From: Pachyseris speciosa
Lineage: Eukaryota > Cnidaria > Anthozoa > Scleractinia > Pachyseridae
DNA length: 64,000 nucleotides
Assembly (NCBI GenBank): GCA_016490735.1
Contig: JAEMWC010000074.1
Span: forward strand, 1,588,501 to 1,652,500
Direction: 5' to 3'
Numbering within the stretch: the first letter of the stretch is position 1; every line of letters starts with the position of its first letter. The position numbers were made by a program, and so were the translations under genes. Shown piece after piece: positions 1-11,649 of this stretch. The notes beneath the pieces were generated by a model. It saw only the letters and a list, made by a program, of their open reading frames with translations, searched no databases and had not been told where the DNA came from.

Positions 1-213
1 TGAAATGTGATAAATTGTGCACTGGGCGGGCGTGATTCGTCCAAGGTCCAGTGCCTTATTACACTCTGTATAAACTTCCTGTTCCTCTTCAATCCCATCT
101 CCTTACCCGATTTCTCCTTCATCATAGTGGCTTGTCAATAACATTGCCTGAACCATCGCGATTTACGAGACTAAAAATAATCTAACTACCATTTATCTTT
201 TTTTAATTCACAG

Positions 214-369
214 GCCGCTTTTCAACAACACTGTCGCTTCGGTAATTCCAGGCTGGACCCGTCCATGGGGGAACACGAGCTGGGAGAACCAACCTCCACA
301 GTCACACATCTGGAAGTTGATATTGGAAGGGAGGGATGCAATAACAGTGCAGTGGAGGAGAGCGCTTAG
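214..369 (+). CDS. cAMP-receptor-like GPCR copy 1, last coding exon only
   Basis: This 156-base exon follows a TTCACAG acceptor and ends in TAG at 367-369. It reads AAFQQHCRFGNSRLD at its start and NNSAVEESA at its end, which is the cytoplasmic tail of the receptor found complete at 2720-30886; its counterpart there is 30731-30886, the same length with only a few residue changes. Exons 1-13 must lie to the left of the window. The frame is intact in the visible part, so copy 1 could be functional, but this cannot be judged here. About 190 bases of intron upstream and about 430 bases of 3' flank also match copy 2, which shows a recent tandem duplication. Confidence 0.75.
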   Translation, partial: AAFQQHCRFGNSRLDPSMGEHELGEPTSTVTHLEVDIGREGCNNSAVEESA

Positions 370-1438
370 TTTGTACGCAAGCTACACTGCGCATTGTAAT
401 TATCTTTTACGTCACTGAGCAACGAAAAGACTGAGACCGTCAAGGGAAGAACGTGTAGTCGTAAGATCACTGTAGACTTGCCTGACAATAGCCATAACGG
501 TAGCCTTTATTCTGCTAAGATTAAAGTTAATTCGTAAGTTAACTGTGTAAGAGCTGAGTCAATTGAAACACAGCAGGCACTGGTGCTAGTAACAACACAA
601 GTCAAGTTTCATTTCCAAGATAAATCACTTCAATGTAATGCTGAACAAAGGGATAAATAATGATAAAGTTCATATGAGAGATGCCATTTACCATTATACA
701 TACTATAATCTCAAATTCGGGTAAAAAGAATTGCTGTCAAGTTCATATTAAATACTGTGTTGACGATTACTGTGTTGACGCACTCGATTTCGTTTCATTA
801 TCCTCCAAGAGAAGATGAAGACGATTGATTTTTCCTCCACAGGAAGTTCAAGAGGATGACTGACGTTTATTCATTTCAAATCTCTTTCTGTATTGTCTTT
901 GTATTCGCTGAGAAAGGCAATAAAGTTTATGTTTGTCACTCAAGAAACGTGTAATGCATATTAGTCTCGTGTTTATATTGATTGTTCCAAACAACTTAAG
1001 CCGTCCATTGTCGTTGTTGAATGATAGAAGGTTGTCCCAAGGGCTTTTTTACTGCAAAGTTCGTATGCAAATATAGGGCAGTTTGGATCACTAGTTTTGA
1101 ATATTTAGTGACTAACTTGACTAACTTGAATATTTAGTGACTAACGGAGCGGAAAAGTTAAAGTTAGCTAAGTCGAATTTATTTTTATAGGCGAAACTGT
1201 TAACACTTTCGGAAAATCGAACGATAATCTCAAAGATAATTTCCTAGCGAAGTGATTGCAAGAAAGATAGCGCTTTCGAAATTTGCCCGCTTTTATTTTG
1301 AAAATATCATAGAGTTCTCAATAAACCAATCAGGCTTAAAGGGGCCCGGGCAAGCCCGGGCAAGCCTATTGTTTTCATTGTGCAAGAATGACGCTCATTA
1401 GTAAACCTAATCCAAATTGGTATGTAGGAAGACACTTT
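370..1438 (+). other. 3' flank of receptor copy 1
   Basis: The first part, to about 797, is the duplicated 3' flank shared with 30887-31295. A canonical AATAAA lies at 919-924 and could be the polyadenylation signal of copy 1, about 550 bases after its stop codon. Around 1341-1366 there is a short tandem of a CCCGGGCAAG motif. No further coding signal is seen. Confidence 0.35.
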
Positions 1439-1990
1439 TTACGAGGGAATCCTGCGTATGTAATGAAGGGAATCAACTTTTCTTGTGAGGGCATCCTGCA
1501 TATTTAATGAAGGGAACCACTTTTTGCGAGGGAATCCACAAACGGGGCTTATCTTTGACCCTAGTATACCACTCAGTTTTCCCCATAATTCAGGTCCAAG
1601 GTAACGCAGAGAGTGTTTACCACATGTTACTGTATTCCATCTAGGAATGCTAAAATCAGTTTGTCTTAAAAAGTAAGAAGTGCTATGAGTATTAAAAATA
1701 TTGCCAATATAAGCTGGACTTAATTTATGTTTGACTTTGTACATAAGGGTGCATACATCTTGCAGGCGTCTGTTCTTTAGTGTTGGTAGTTCGGCCCTCT
1801 TGAGTAGTTCTGAGTAGGTTGTGTGATGATCTTTGTACACAGCCCTTAAGCCTCTCTCTTGGAGTCTTTCTATCTTGCGTGAATCGCTGGATTTACAGAA
1901 GTGCCAAACTAATTGACAATAGGTTAAGTAGGGTAGAATCGCTGTTTTGAACTTTATCAATTTAAAACTTTGTAAAACTGTTAATATTTT
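1439..1990 (-). mobile_element. LINE (non-LTR retrotransposon) 3' fragment
   Basis: The reverse strand encodes 173 residues that resemble the C-terminal part of a LINE ORF2, after the reverse transcriptase core. Landmarks are a region reading RKIERLQERGLRAVYKD, then LPTLKNRRLQD and YKVKHKLSPAYIGNIF, an order common in CR1/jockey-type LINEs of invertebrates. No FADD/YADD box or endonuclease domain is present, so this is a 5'-truncated dead copy. Clade assignment is uncertain. Confidence 0.65.
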
Positions 1991-2990
1991 TTGTGGAACG
2001 AATTGACTATTGCGTGGAACGAAACGAAAATCTCCAGTGGGAAGAAGGCAGGACCGTAGCTAGTATGAAGTGAACCAAGGCACTTGGCTCGGTAAAAAGT
2101 TTGAATTTACATTTTTTTTTCCCTAATTCGTGTGTGTGTCGTCTTGCGGAAAATATAAACAGGCTGTGTAGTTTCACAGAGGCGTGAGAATTCTGTGATG
2201 TTCCCTGTAAGAGGCTGTAGATTGAAAAATAATAAATGAAGTGTTTTTTGTGTCTCGGTAACAATTTTCGTCTGGCTCTGGCCTAGAATAGCCTTGCCAT
2301 ATATATATATTGACGAGGAATACTTGACATTTGGAAAAGATTTCCGCATGGCCGTTTTCGTGCATTACATTGATTATATATGCATATTACTCAAACCGTT
2401 TCTCAAAAGCAAACGTCAAGAATGAATAACTAATGTATGTGGCTGTGCGGTAATTTTGTCGAAGTTAAAATCTAATAAGAATTGTTATATTTAAGGAATT
2501 CCGCATCATTTTGAAAGTAACCTCCTCTTCAACGACTGTCAATCAGTTTGCAAACTGAATTCGAAATAAAGTAAAGGCTTTCAGTATCGTTCACGAAGGT
2601 TGCGTGACCATACTTGACGGTCTCTTGTTCAGACTCGTACCCATACCAGTGACGTGTCCGTACAGCGCAGAGATCTGATCACTTCCTTGTCATAACGGAA
2701 TTGTTATACACCTCACAGCATGTCTCGAAACTGCACGATTTTCTTGGACAATCAGCATTACTGCGTAAGTGCCATTCCAGAATGTATTTACTAATGATAT
2801 AAAATTCAACATTCCAATATTCTATATTTACTTCTCAGACAGTAATCAATAGAGTGAAACAAACCATGGCTTCGCTGGAACTGATCGAAAGGTAACTGCG
2901 ATCGACATCTTAACCAAACTGTGTTTGACTAGCTAAAGCTTCAAAATATATGAGTTAATAACAACAGTACAAAGCCTGCAAATGTAGGAC

Positions 2991-3437
2991 CAGGGGCACC
3001 CAACGAGCCAAATCAACCAAAAGCTGTAAAACGGCATTGTTAAGTACCTTATGGTGTTTGGAGTCTGTTTAAAGTGATGTTTTCATAAGCTAGAAGAAGT
3101 TCATCTGTTCGGATTCCCTAGCTGAAATTTTGATTACCCGAAAATGTTAGGGAACAAATTCTTCCTTTGAGAAAATGCAAGCTGAAATGAACTTTCCATG
3201 AACTTTCTAGGGAACTATTTTCTTTCCGAAAATGCTAGTTGAAGTTTTTGACTGCCAAAAGCAGCAATTATGACCTTTTCGAAAACCTCAGCGGCTATGA
3301 TTTCCCAACTGCGAATCTTTTAGGCCACGTTTTAGCTACGAAAATCCGAGCGCACTCTTTAATCGACGCCGAAAACACAAGGCGAATTACCCTCCACCGA
3401 ACAGATATCTACCGAAACTTGTCGTTGGGTGCCCCTG
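2991..3437. mobile_element. 447-bp MITE, family A copy 1, 6-bp TSD
   Basis: Perfect 16-base terminal inverted repeats (CAGGGGCACCCAACGA) bound a 447-base element, flanked on both sides by TAGGAC (2985-2990 and 3438-3443). A second copy of exactly 447 bases lies at 14085-14531. Neither codes for a transposase; the 103-residue reading frame inside is not supported. The superfamily is not clear from a 6-bp duplication and a CAGGGG end. It lies in intron 2 of receptor copy 2. Confidence 0.85.
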
Positions 3438-4630
3438 TAGGACGCAGTGTGAGCAATCTGCTGCGTGGATCACAATATCTCATAGTCTATTCAATATATC
3501 CCCTTTATTTGTTGTGTCGAAACAGAATTTGTTTCAGTGTACTGAAATAACAGATACATCCTGCAATAACTAGTATGTAAATTCATGAGCTCGTACGGAA
3601 ACTCATTGGGTTTTTCAAAGTTAGAACAAAAGGACAACAAGAGCATTCCTGCTGAGTACCTCTTTCATGAATAAATAGCTCGTATGACATAACATTTTTG
3701 CGACAGTTTGAATAAGTTATGTTGAATCGTGGCGCCGATTACAGCGAGATTTTTGACCATTGGATTGTTAGTGGCGGATTCGAAAGGGTGAGCCGATGTC
3801 GATACTAATTATTCGATACAGTCGAAATATAGATGGCCATTAAAAATATCGGTTGTTTCGATACCTTTCGATACAGCCGACGTTACCACTTGCATCAAGT
3901 GCACTTGATTAAAAAATGGGGCGGGGGAGTACATTTTTACAGTGTTTGAGGATAAAAAAATTCTGTGTCTTTCCGTGTTTTTATATGCCGACGGTACATC
4001 CTAATAAATAATATAAAACTGATCCAGTGCCTTACGCTTGGGCGACTCGGACACTTCCCTGACAAATGGCGTCACAATATTGATATGGAAAATCCTTTGG
4101 GCTTCCCTTGCATTTCTTGACGAAAAGTTACATTTAAAGCTTTTTACGCTCGTACAATAAATCTCTTATTAACCAAGCTTGCTCGGCCCTCGGTCTTTTC
4201 TGCACGTCTCTTGTTACGCTCGGAGCCAAGACTTCAGAGGCGTATTCTGGCAATACGGCTCTTCAGTCTCACAATGTTTCTTTCCTCGCTCCTTGCGTTA
4301 CACATTATGAAATGGAAGATAAGGGGTCGACTAAATTTAAGCTTGCATGTTGAATAATCGCCACAATAAGACTGTAAAACTCCTCTTTAGCGGGCTAAGC
4401 TCATTTTGTATAACAAGACTTGATATCAACAATAAGAATAAGGGATCTGCCTTTAAAGGTGCAGTCACAGGAGAAAATGTTTCTTGTAACTTGCAACGTA
4501 ACAACGACCACAGCATTGCAGAATACACCTAACAAACAATGTATCTCGGAAGGTTACAAAAAGGACAGGACAAGCCTTGTCGCCTGCAACGTACAATAAT
4601 ATTCTTTTTATTTTTTGACATGCCTTAATG

Positions 4631-4841
4631 CCCTTGCAAACGAGGACATATTTTTGCTCATGATGTTTCTTTGGTACGATAAAGATAAAAGATAAAGCGC
4701 AAATGTTGTGTTTCCATACTACGCAAACTGGGAAACATTTGTTGTGGACACAAATTTTGTATCCTCGACAAATGTTGCGCGCGCGGACAAAAAGGGAAAC
4801 ATTTGTGTCCGCATCAATGTGTCCTAGTTTGCCAGGGGGTT
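4631..4841. mobile_element. Short TIR element (MITE), about 210 bp
   Basis: The left end CCCTTGCAAACGAGGACATA and the right end, read on the other strand as CCCTGGCAAACTAGGACACA, are imperfect inverted repeats. The interior is made of variants of ACAAATGTT and its complement. No target duplication is obvious and nothing is coded. It lies in intron 2 of receptor copy 2, just before exon 3. Confidence 0.55.
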
Positions 4842-5071
4842 GCCAGGGCCTTTACTTCGTATCAAACTTGCCTGGAACCGCGATGGATGAAAGGAATTCT
4901 TGGCTTACGTACGACGGTTTGGTTTAACTGATCACATTTTCTTGCTTGGACCCGAGCCTGAAATTACAAAAGCCACAGGGGGATGGAGATGGGGTACTCA
5001 TTGCGGTCTAAATCATACTGTAAAGTTCGACTTAAATATACATCATCCGATTTCTCTGATTTTTTTTTCAG

Positions 5072-5126
5072 CATCTTCATTATATTCGTCATATGGCTGT
5101 TTAAGAAGTAAAGATTTTTTAATCAG
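5072..5126 (+). pseudogene. Copy 2 exon 3 with in-frame stop in TM1
   Basis: The exon follows a T-rich CAG acceptor and ends at CAG|gtacac. With the phase-2 end of exon 2 it reads S-IFIIFVIWLFKK, then TAA at 5109-5111, then RFFNQ. The equivalent exon of copy 4 (61058-61004) reads S-LFIIFIIWLFKK, then TAC AAG and HFVQ, so one C-to-A change explains the stop. A cryptic donor GTAAAG overlaps the stop at 5108, but its use would shift the frame of exon 4. The product would end before TM2. Confidence 0.75.
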
Positions 5127-6840
5127 GTACACCTTTGTAAACTGTTTTGGGTATCGCTATATTGATCAGACAGTTACAACCCCGCTCCATCATTCGGTTT
5201 AGGCGATACGTACGGCGCAACCTTGTGAGAAATGCGTGGACTTTGGTGTGTAAGCTCGCTCATTGCCTGCTTGTCACTTAGCTTCTAATTTTCATGGGTA
5301 GAAAACAGATAAATATGTCATAAGAAGATGAAATTGCTGCATAACATTCTGAGCATAGATGTTCAATTTTGCCGAGAGTTAAAAGTGGTAACTGTGGCTC
5401 AAACCGGTTCTAGCGATTTTCCAGCACTTTTACTATCATGGATCATCCTGCCAATCTTTATATGTTGAAACCTTCATAGTGGTATCAAACAATTAACAAA
5501 TCCCCAATCATTGAAAAAGAAGTTTTGAAACTTTTATCGACGTAACAGGTTATCATAGCAACACTATAACCCGTTAGAAATACCCCTAATTTTAGTTTTA
5601 ACCGGCAATAACTAAAAAACGAGCTAGGTGACACCTTTTTTTATTATCATCGGGAAATAATTATATAACTAGCAGTTTCCACTAGAAAGTGAAGTGCTGC
5701 GGGTAAAGCACATGCAGAGAAATGGCGGTAAAAGGCGATGTTGTGAACTGCATGTGGCAAAACAGTTGAGCGACTTGACTGACTTTTTATCGTCGTAAAT
5801 TGGCTGGTGATATATTCAACAGTCGAATAAACTGCGATCAGGCGCGCCGGCGTCTTTTACTTTTTGGCTTTGCTTGACACACTTTCGTTGTGTACGTTTG
5901 CACGTGTTGGCTGCGTGCCCAGCAGATGATTAAGTGAAAATAATATTTTCGAACATTTTAGAACTAATCTCTGCCACGGTAGCCGAGCGGTAGCGTTCAC
6001 GTAGATTATTAAGAAATTTGTTCGGTGATCTATTTCCATTCTATTGCTTTGTATTGTTCGTGTAAATGTCGGTAAACGTTTTACGAACAACTAAAAAATG
6101 TATCGAGTAAGGTTTGTTCCGTTACTCTGCTGTTGAAAAGTATAAGCCAGATATCAATATCAATATGATTTTCATTTAAGGTTTCAGTTTTTGAGAAGAA
6201 TGCATTAGTCCGCCAGGGAAAGTCCCGTGATCTACGTTCCTTTCAATCTGCACGCAAGTGATGATTTTTTGCAATCAATTGAGATTTACACACATAGTAA
6301 AAGTTCATGAAAGATTCAACATGCTCATTATGAGTAAAACTCACCTTAGTCCTGTCCCAGAACCCCCTCTTACTCCGCCTTGCATAGGGTGGGGCAGGAG
6401 AAGGCAGAGTCCTGTACAACTTGCAGGCGCGTGCTCGGAACGAGCCAATCAAATTAAACCCTGTCCATCCAGGTTTCGCGGTCGGTTCCGCGGGAGATTG
6501 AAATACAAAGTTGCAGTACTTTTTCTTTTTTTTTTTTTTCCATTTACTTTCTATATCAGGGTAGTGTTTGGCCCACGATTTCACGGTCGTAGGCGTTCCT
6601 TCCACTTTTTCTTGAAAAAGAAGATAGTAGTCTTTACATTTCATTTCGGAGAGTTGAATCGATTTGTCCGCAGACAAGTCAAATATATCAGAGTCCTCAA
6701 GAATTAAGTTCGTAGGTCTATGAGTAGAAGCTGCCTTGGATTTGAGGCGCCGGCTTGCTGGAACTTATTAATGCAAGGATTTGACAATAGTTAAAAGATT
6801 GATTTTTATTTTGTATTTACGATTAAATTCTTTGTAGGTA
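5127..6840 (+). other. Intron 3 of receptor copy 2, first part
   Basis: No coding segment is supported here. At about 5974-5994 there is a tRNA 5'-half-like string (GTAGCCGAGCGGTAG), with no B box at the right distance. A repeat-like stretch with a poly-T run at 6528-6540 spans roughly 6340-6680; the 144- to 149-residue frames there on both strands are judged accidental. Confidence 0.35.
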
Positions 6841-6859
6841 AGGAATTTTCCACCCAACA

Positions 6860-7010
6860 AGTGTCTTGGATGTAATCAAATCAAATCAAATCAAATCGAA
6901 TAACTTTATTTATACACGGTGATCTCATCAGTTACACAGCTGGGTCATGACTACTTCAAGTTTCAAGTTTCAAGTTTATTTCAATTCTTTTACAAGTCGA
7001 TAATTCTTGG
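6860..7010 (-). repeat. (AAATC)n run and LINE-like 3' tail
   Basis: A short AAATC microsatellite at about 6876-6898 is followed by AACTTTATTTATACACGG, which on the reverse strand is an AATAAAGTT-type 3' end with a simple-repeat tail, as CR1/L2 LINEs and their SINEs have. A CAAGTTT repeat follows at about 6957-6978. It is a fragment; the parent element is not identified. Confidence 0.4.
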
Positions 7011-7062
7011 TAGACTGGGCCGCAAATAGCTTTACAGTTAATCGAGGCGGACCAGTCCTTAA

Positions 7063-7449
7063 GCCCCGGCTACACGTTCTAATATTGTTAGAAGAACACG
7101 TCCCAACACTGTTGTAAGAACGCTTCTAACAATGTTGGATACGTATATAACATTGTTGGAAACACGTCGCTTGGGCGGTCTGGCTTCAACAATTTTCACC
7201 TCTGCCATTAGGCTTTCGGATTGGAGACTGGGCCTTTAATTCTGATTGGTCTTTGCAATACAACATTGTTGAAAGGGCGGCTACACACTTCAACATTTGT
7301 TGTATGTTGGAGAAAATGTTTGATCGAAATCAAAACATTCTTCCAACAAAAGATGTTGAACAAACGTCATCAAACATGCATGCTACACGTTCTAACATTG
7401 TTCATCCAACAAATGTTTTATAACAATGTTTGAACGTGTAGCCGGGTCT
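7063..7449. mobile_element. TIR element flanked by TTAA
   Basis: The ends GCCCCGGCTACACGTTC and, on the opposite strand, AGACCCGGCTACACGTTC are inverted repeats, and both flanks read TTAA (7059-7062 and 7450-7453). The interior is rich in AACATTGTT-type palindromic words. A TTAA target fits piggyBac- or Kolobok-type mobilisation (family knowledge), but no transposase is present, so this is a non-autonomous copy. Confidence 0.6.
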
Positions 7450-8095
7450 TTAAATATTACTATTGTAAATATTAATATTATTATTAATATTATTACTGAT
7501 TCGTCTTACGATTACATTAAACAGAATCAAAAATCGCTTAACAACATGTAAATATTACTGTCTAGGTAGAATCTAAAGGGGGAAAGCTAGAGACTAAAAC
7601 TTGACTCCAGTCGGAAATTTAAGTTTTCATCATGTTAATTAAGGTATCTATCTCGACATATGAGTTTTCAGATTCTAGTATTTCAATTATTTTTGTTCTT
7701 ATAGTTATTTAAAAAGAGTTTTTGGATAAGTTTTTAGTCCGTTTCAATTCCATTTTTTAGTCTACTTCTATAGTTACAAAATTCAAACTGCGTTCTAAAA
7801 TACTTCTAAAATACTAAATAAATTCCCTTCTCGATCCACCTTTTCCAGAACAGCGATTTACCTTCAACAGTTATATATTGGTTTTTCCACAGAATAAGGT
7901 CACTTTTGTAAATATCTTGGTGATTCAGACGTAATTCCTTATAGTAGTCTAGCATTTCTAAGGAAAGGAGGACACGTCTTTGTCTAACTTCTTTATATTA
8001 TAGTTACGCTTGAGCAAGAAGTTGAGAATTCCGAATTTTTCGACAAAAAAAAAAGCTTTGGAATAGCTTTCCAAGCTTCAGTATTATAACCGTTT

Positions 8096-8300
8096 GGCAA
8101 TCTGCCAATCCCCTCTCCCCCGATGGAGGGAGGGGGGGGGTACTAAAAATATTTAATACGGGGAGGCTCCGCCCCTACCCTTTCATATACCTGAAACGTG
8201 AAAAAGGTACCCCTTTCGGGTGCGAAGCCTCCCCGTATAGGGCATTATAGGGAGTACCTCCCACCCCCCCCCCCCCCTCCCCGGCTCCCGGGCTGCCAAT
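8096..8300. repeat. GC-rich foldback with G and C runs
   Basis: A run of G at about 8130-8140 and a run of C at about 8264-8278 enclose GGGGAGGCT and AGCCTCCCC, so the segment can fold back on itself. CTGCCAATCC occurs at both edges. It interrupts the 3' part of the Tx1/L1-like LINE and looks like a small inserted foldback element. Confidence 0.45.
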
Positions 8301-8819
8301 CCAGCTCACTGAACGTAGTGCTTTGACTGTTATGGCAAAATTTGGAAAGTTCAGACCACTTTTACTTGTTTCTTGAAAAAGAAGTTCTCTTTTTCTTATT
8401 GTTTTTGTCTCTGTCGTATGAGATGTAGGTTTCTAGAGTCTTAATTGGGTCTCTTGGAATATTTATTTCTAATGGTTTAATTTTGTTGTTTTTTAACGAT
8501 CCTGTCCACATGGCTTTTGTCCTTTTTTTTGTTTAGCTTTAGATCTGAAATATCGCGGAAGTTTCCCAAAACGAACTGACATACTTTTGGGTAAAGACAG
8601 TGTGCCCTTGCATATTAACGTAGTGTCATCAACAAATTGGCTTAATTTAACTTCACTGGAGTTAGGTAATTCAATGCCTGAAATTTTAGGATTTTCTTTT
8701 ATCTGTTGTGCAAGAAGTTCTACACATAAGATAAGTAATAAGGGGCTACGTAGGCATCATTTCGCCGTTCAGTTTATTGTTTTAAGATGGGTTATAATCT
8801 TTTTGTTATAATTCCGTTT

Positions 8820-9085
8820 TTCTAAATTGAAACTGATTAAAGTACTTCTGGAACTCTTACACTAGCTTCAGAGATCCATGGCTATAATACCAGATTTGCG
8901 ACTAATTTTAATATTTATAGACCAAGCGTTATATATAAATAACAATTGTGGTGCAACTACGTTTTCTTTTGTAGCATCAAAAATCTGGGAATCTATCCCC
9001 TTAGAATTAAAAAAGCTATCTTACAACCATTTTTATAAACAATACAAACTATATCTTCTAAATACTCAATCTGTCTCTTAAGTGT
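8820..9085 (+). mobile_element. LINE 3'-end fragment, plus strand
   Basis: The plus strand reads FSFVASKIWESIPLELKKL and then HFYKQYKLYLLN, the typical last residues of RTE/CR1-type LINE ORF2, ending in TAA at 9079-9081. It is opposite in strand to the Tx1/L1-like LINE around it, so it inserted later or was brought in by rearrangement. The 67-residue frame is part of this remnant. Confidence 0.6.
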
Positions 9086-9459
9086 AGTCTGCCCATAGCC
9101 TGTTAGTTTTTTTATTAAGGATATACTCTTCATCTTTCAGTAGTGTGTTGTTAAATTTCCATGTACCCGGCCCACGTTTAAACGATTGGTCTATTTCAAT
9201 ATTAAGGAAAACAGCCTCATGATCGGGCGCAATTGACGACCGTGTTTCTGTTTTCTTTACCTGATTGATTAATTGCTTCTTTATTATAAAGTAATCTATT
9301 CTGGACTTTAATTTTGGATTTTTAGTTTCATCAGGGTAAATGTTTTGGTGTTTGGGTGGAGCAAGTTTAACTCAGCCATCAAGCTCAATAAGCTGTTCCT
9401 ATCAGTTGTTTCTTTCCATGGAAGCCCACCACGTTTATCTGGGTGGCTATCGATAACTT

Positions 9460-10552
9460 AGCCTCCTACGCAGTCGTTTTTAGGGGACTCGTATTTCACC
9501 TCCTCCCCACAAACGCCTGCTTACCCGAAGCCAACATTCCTTTCCCATTGTTTGACTTGCGGGCATCCTAGCCGATCACGATCGAGCAACTGTCCAGCGA
9601 TGACAAGTAAAATTAATCCTTATGCGTGCTTCTTTCTCTCGCGAATTTGTAAACGCATCAAAGCGCTGGAGCCGATTTGTTTTTGAGTAATACGATGTGT
9701 TACAAGAGACTTTCAAAATCTGAAAAAGCGAATAACAATTTATACATGACCAAGTTAGAAATCTGAAGTATTTCATCAGTCGATCAAACATAAAGTAAAC
9801 CGACGTGAAATTATCCACTGGATTATCACACATGGTACAACAAGAAAGCTCGATCTCTCATGGTCTCGCATTAAATCAGATGAAATTCACCCACACAGCG
9901 ACCCCAAAACGTCCTGGAGAAGCGGTCAGAAGTTACCAAACACCGATGGCAGAGACTGCGCCAATTCGTACTTTTTTCTTCAGTTCACGAGAAGCGGACG
10001 GTAAAATTATGCAGTTTAGTATTTAGAAGCTCGCTCGATCCACTGCACGCTATGGTCTACCGATGGCAAAGTATCCTTCCTCCAAATCACTCAGACTAAC
10101 CGAAGATACGCCAATACTTCTTAAATAACTGACTTGGCCCTTCATCAAATTTACGAGAGGTGACACAACAGCTACAACATGACCGGCGGCGAGGATATCG
10201 AAGATTGAAGGCGAAGTTTGCTTGATAAATAAGCGACTTTCCGTAACTAATCGGCATATTGACGAAAATATTACCGCCATTTCCTCTCACAAATTCTTAA
10301 ATTCAAGCCAGTTGATAAACATTTCAACAGGAAATTTTGAACGTAGAGCACACGGTGATCAGTGCTTGCTCAAGCTTTGTCTTTGCAACTATCCCGCGAA
10401 AAGCGTCCTGAGGTCAAGGTCAACTTTCCAGAATTTAGTAGGTAAAATGTGATTGGCTAAGCGGCGGGAAAGGAATGTTGGCTTCGGGTAAGCAGGCGTT
10501 AGTGGGGAGGAGGTGAAATACGAGTCCCCTAAAAACGACTGCGTGGGAGGCT
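9460..10552. mobile_element. Mutator-like TIR element carrying a RecQ helicase fragment
   Basis: The ends are long inverted repeats of about 100 bases, beginning AGCCTCCYACGCAGTCG and running through CCCGAAGCCAACATTCC. The flanks show an imperfect 10-base duplication, ATCGATAACT (9449-9458) and ATTGATAACT (10553-10562). Long TIRs with a 9- to 10-base TSD fit Mutator-like elements (family knowledge). On the reverse strand at about 10290-10050 two frames carry helicase motif I-like SYGKSLIYQ and motif Ia-like VVSPLVNLMKGQV, the signature of a RecQ-type helicase; the frames are shifted and the rest of the enzyme is missing. It sits inside the endonuclease region of the Tx1/L1-like LINE. Confidence 0.65.
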
Positions 10553-11649
10553 ATTGATAACTCTTCTGTCGTTAATTTCATCTTTCATCTTGTTTCTTCG
10601 AGAACGTTTCCTGAAGACAAAAAACTGCAGCTTTTTGTTTCTTTAGATAGCAGAAAATGGCTCTTCGCTTTTCTGGTTTACGAAGGCCACGTACGTTCAG
10701 TGATAAGATCTTCAATCGTGACATGATTGCTACAAAACAGTGAAAAACGTTATAATTACGTACAATTACAGTAAAAAAAAAAGCACGGACTGCAGACTGA
10801 CACTAAAACTAAGACTAAAACTAAAATTAATACAGAAGGGCAGTAACACTTAAATTATTTCTCCGTGGTTTACCCGCGTTCCTCCGAAACTAAAAACAGC
10901 TAATTCAAATCCCAAACCGCCATCAGCCATCGAAGTAAAGCAAAGTAAAACATAAGATACTCGTAGCAAGCATATAATATGATCAATGTCAAGGAGAATG
11001 GAAAGACTACGGGACCTAATAAACGATATTTTAGATAAATTTAAAGCATAAATTAACGTCTCAATTTACTAAGGCCCCCCTCACACTTAATTTGAATAAC
11101 AGAGCTACCCTCTGGGTCCATTTTAACATGGATTGTGCCGTCTTAAGTCCAGATTCGCCAGTTTTGTTGTCTTTTGTCATCCCTAACCTTTTTTAATAAT
11201 CCTGATCTTAAAGCAGTGAGGTTTCCTTTAATGGAAACAATGTTAGCTCCTTCGATAAATCTTCCAACATTTACTTTGCGCAGCATTTTCCTGTTCATGT
11301 ATAATTTTTTCTACTGGAATAATTGTAAACCGGACAATAATTTGCCAAGGCCGTGTATTACCTTTCTTCATGCGGTGCGCTATGTCGAGGTCTTCAGCCG
11401 GGTTCTAGGTCAATATTTCGCAACGCATGAAGAAAGGTAATGTTTAAAACATTTCGCGAGGTTGAGCACGATTTCCTCGGGATCCTCCTTTTCCAGCTCG
11501 GGTATACCATAAATTTCTAAATTGAATTTCCTTGAGTACTGTTCCAAGTTGTCATGAATTTTAACCGCCTCACAATGTTTTAAATTTGTTTTGAATTGTG
11601 CAAAGGAGGCAGATTTAATCTGGTCATCTTTGGTCCTTGAAATCTAATG

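Larger units (their letters stand above)
7850..11640 (-). mobile_element. Degraded Tx1/L1-like LINE with nested insertions
   Basis: Read on the reverse strand from right to left, the parts are in LINE order. At about 11640-11100 are ORF1-like remnants (YGIPELEKEDPEEIVLNLAK, then RPWQIIVRF). At 10720-10590 is the start of an AP-type endonuclease (ILSLNVRGLRKPEKRRA, then AAVFCLQETFS). At 9420-9110 is the endonuclease end (SRIDYFIIKKQLINQ, SIAPDHEAVFLNI, then RGPGTWKFNNTLLKDEEY). At 8770-8570 is a reverse-transcriptase piece with FVDDTTL in place of F-ADD. At about 8000-7830 is a C-terminal piece (LLSLEMLDYYKELRLN). Stops and deletions interrupt every block. A RecQ-bearing element (9460-10552) splits the endonuclease, and a LINE fragment on the other strand (8820-9085) sits in the RT. 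Confidence 0.7.

Noticed and set aside
3239..3550. 103-residue plus-strand frame
   Set aside because: It lies largely within the 447-base MITE and is not kept in the second copy.
5974..5994. tRNA-like 5' half (GTAGCCGAGCGGTAG)
   Set aside because: No anticodon stem, T arm or B box follows at tRNA distance.
6243..6707. 144- and 149-residue frames on opposite strands
   Set aside because: They overlap each other over the same repeat-like stretch with a poly-T run, which appears as poly-Lys or poly-Phe. No domain.
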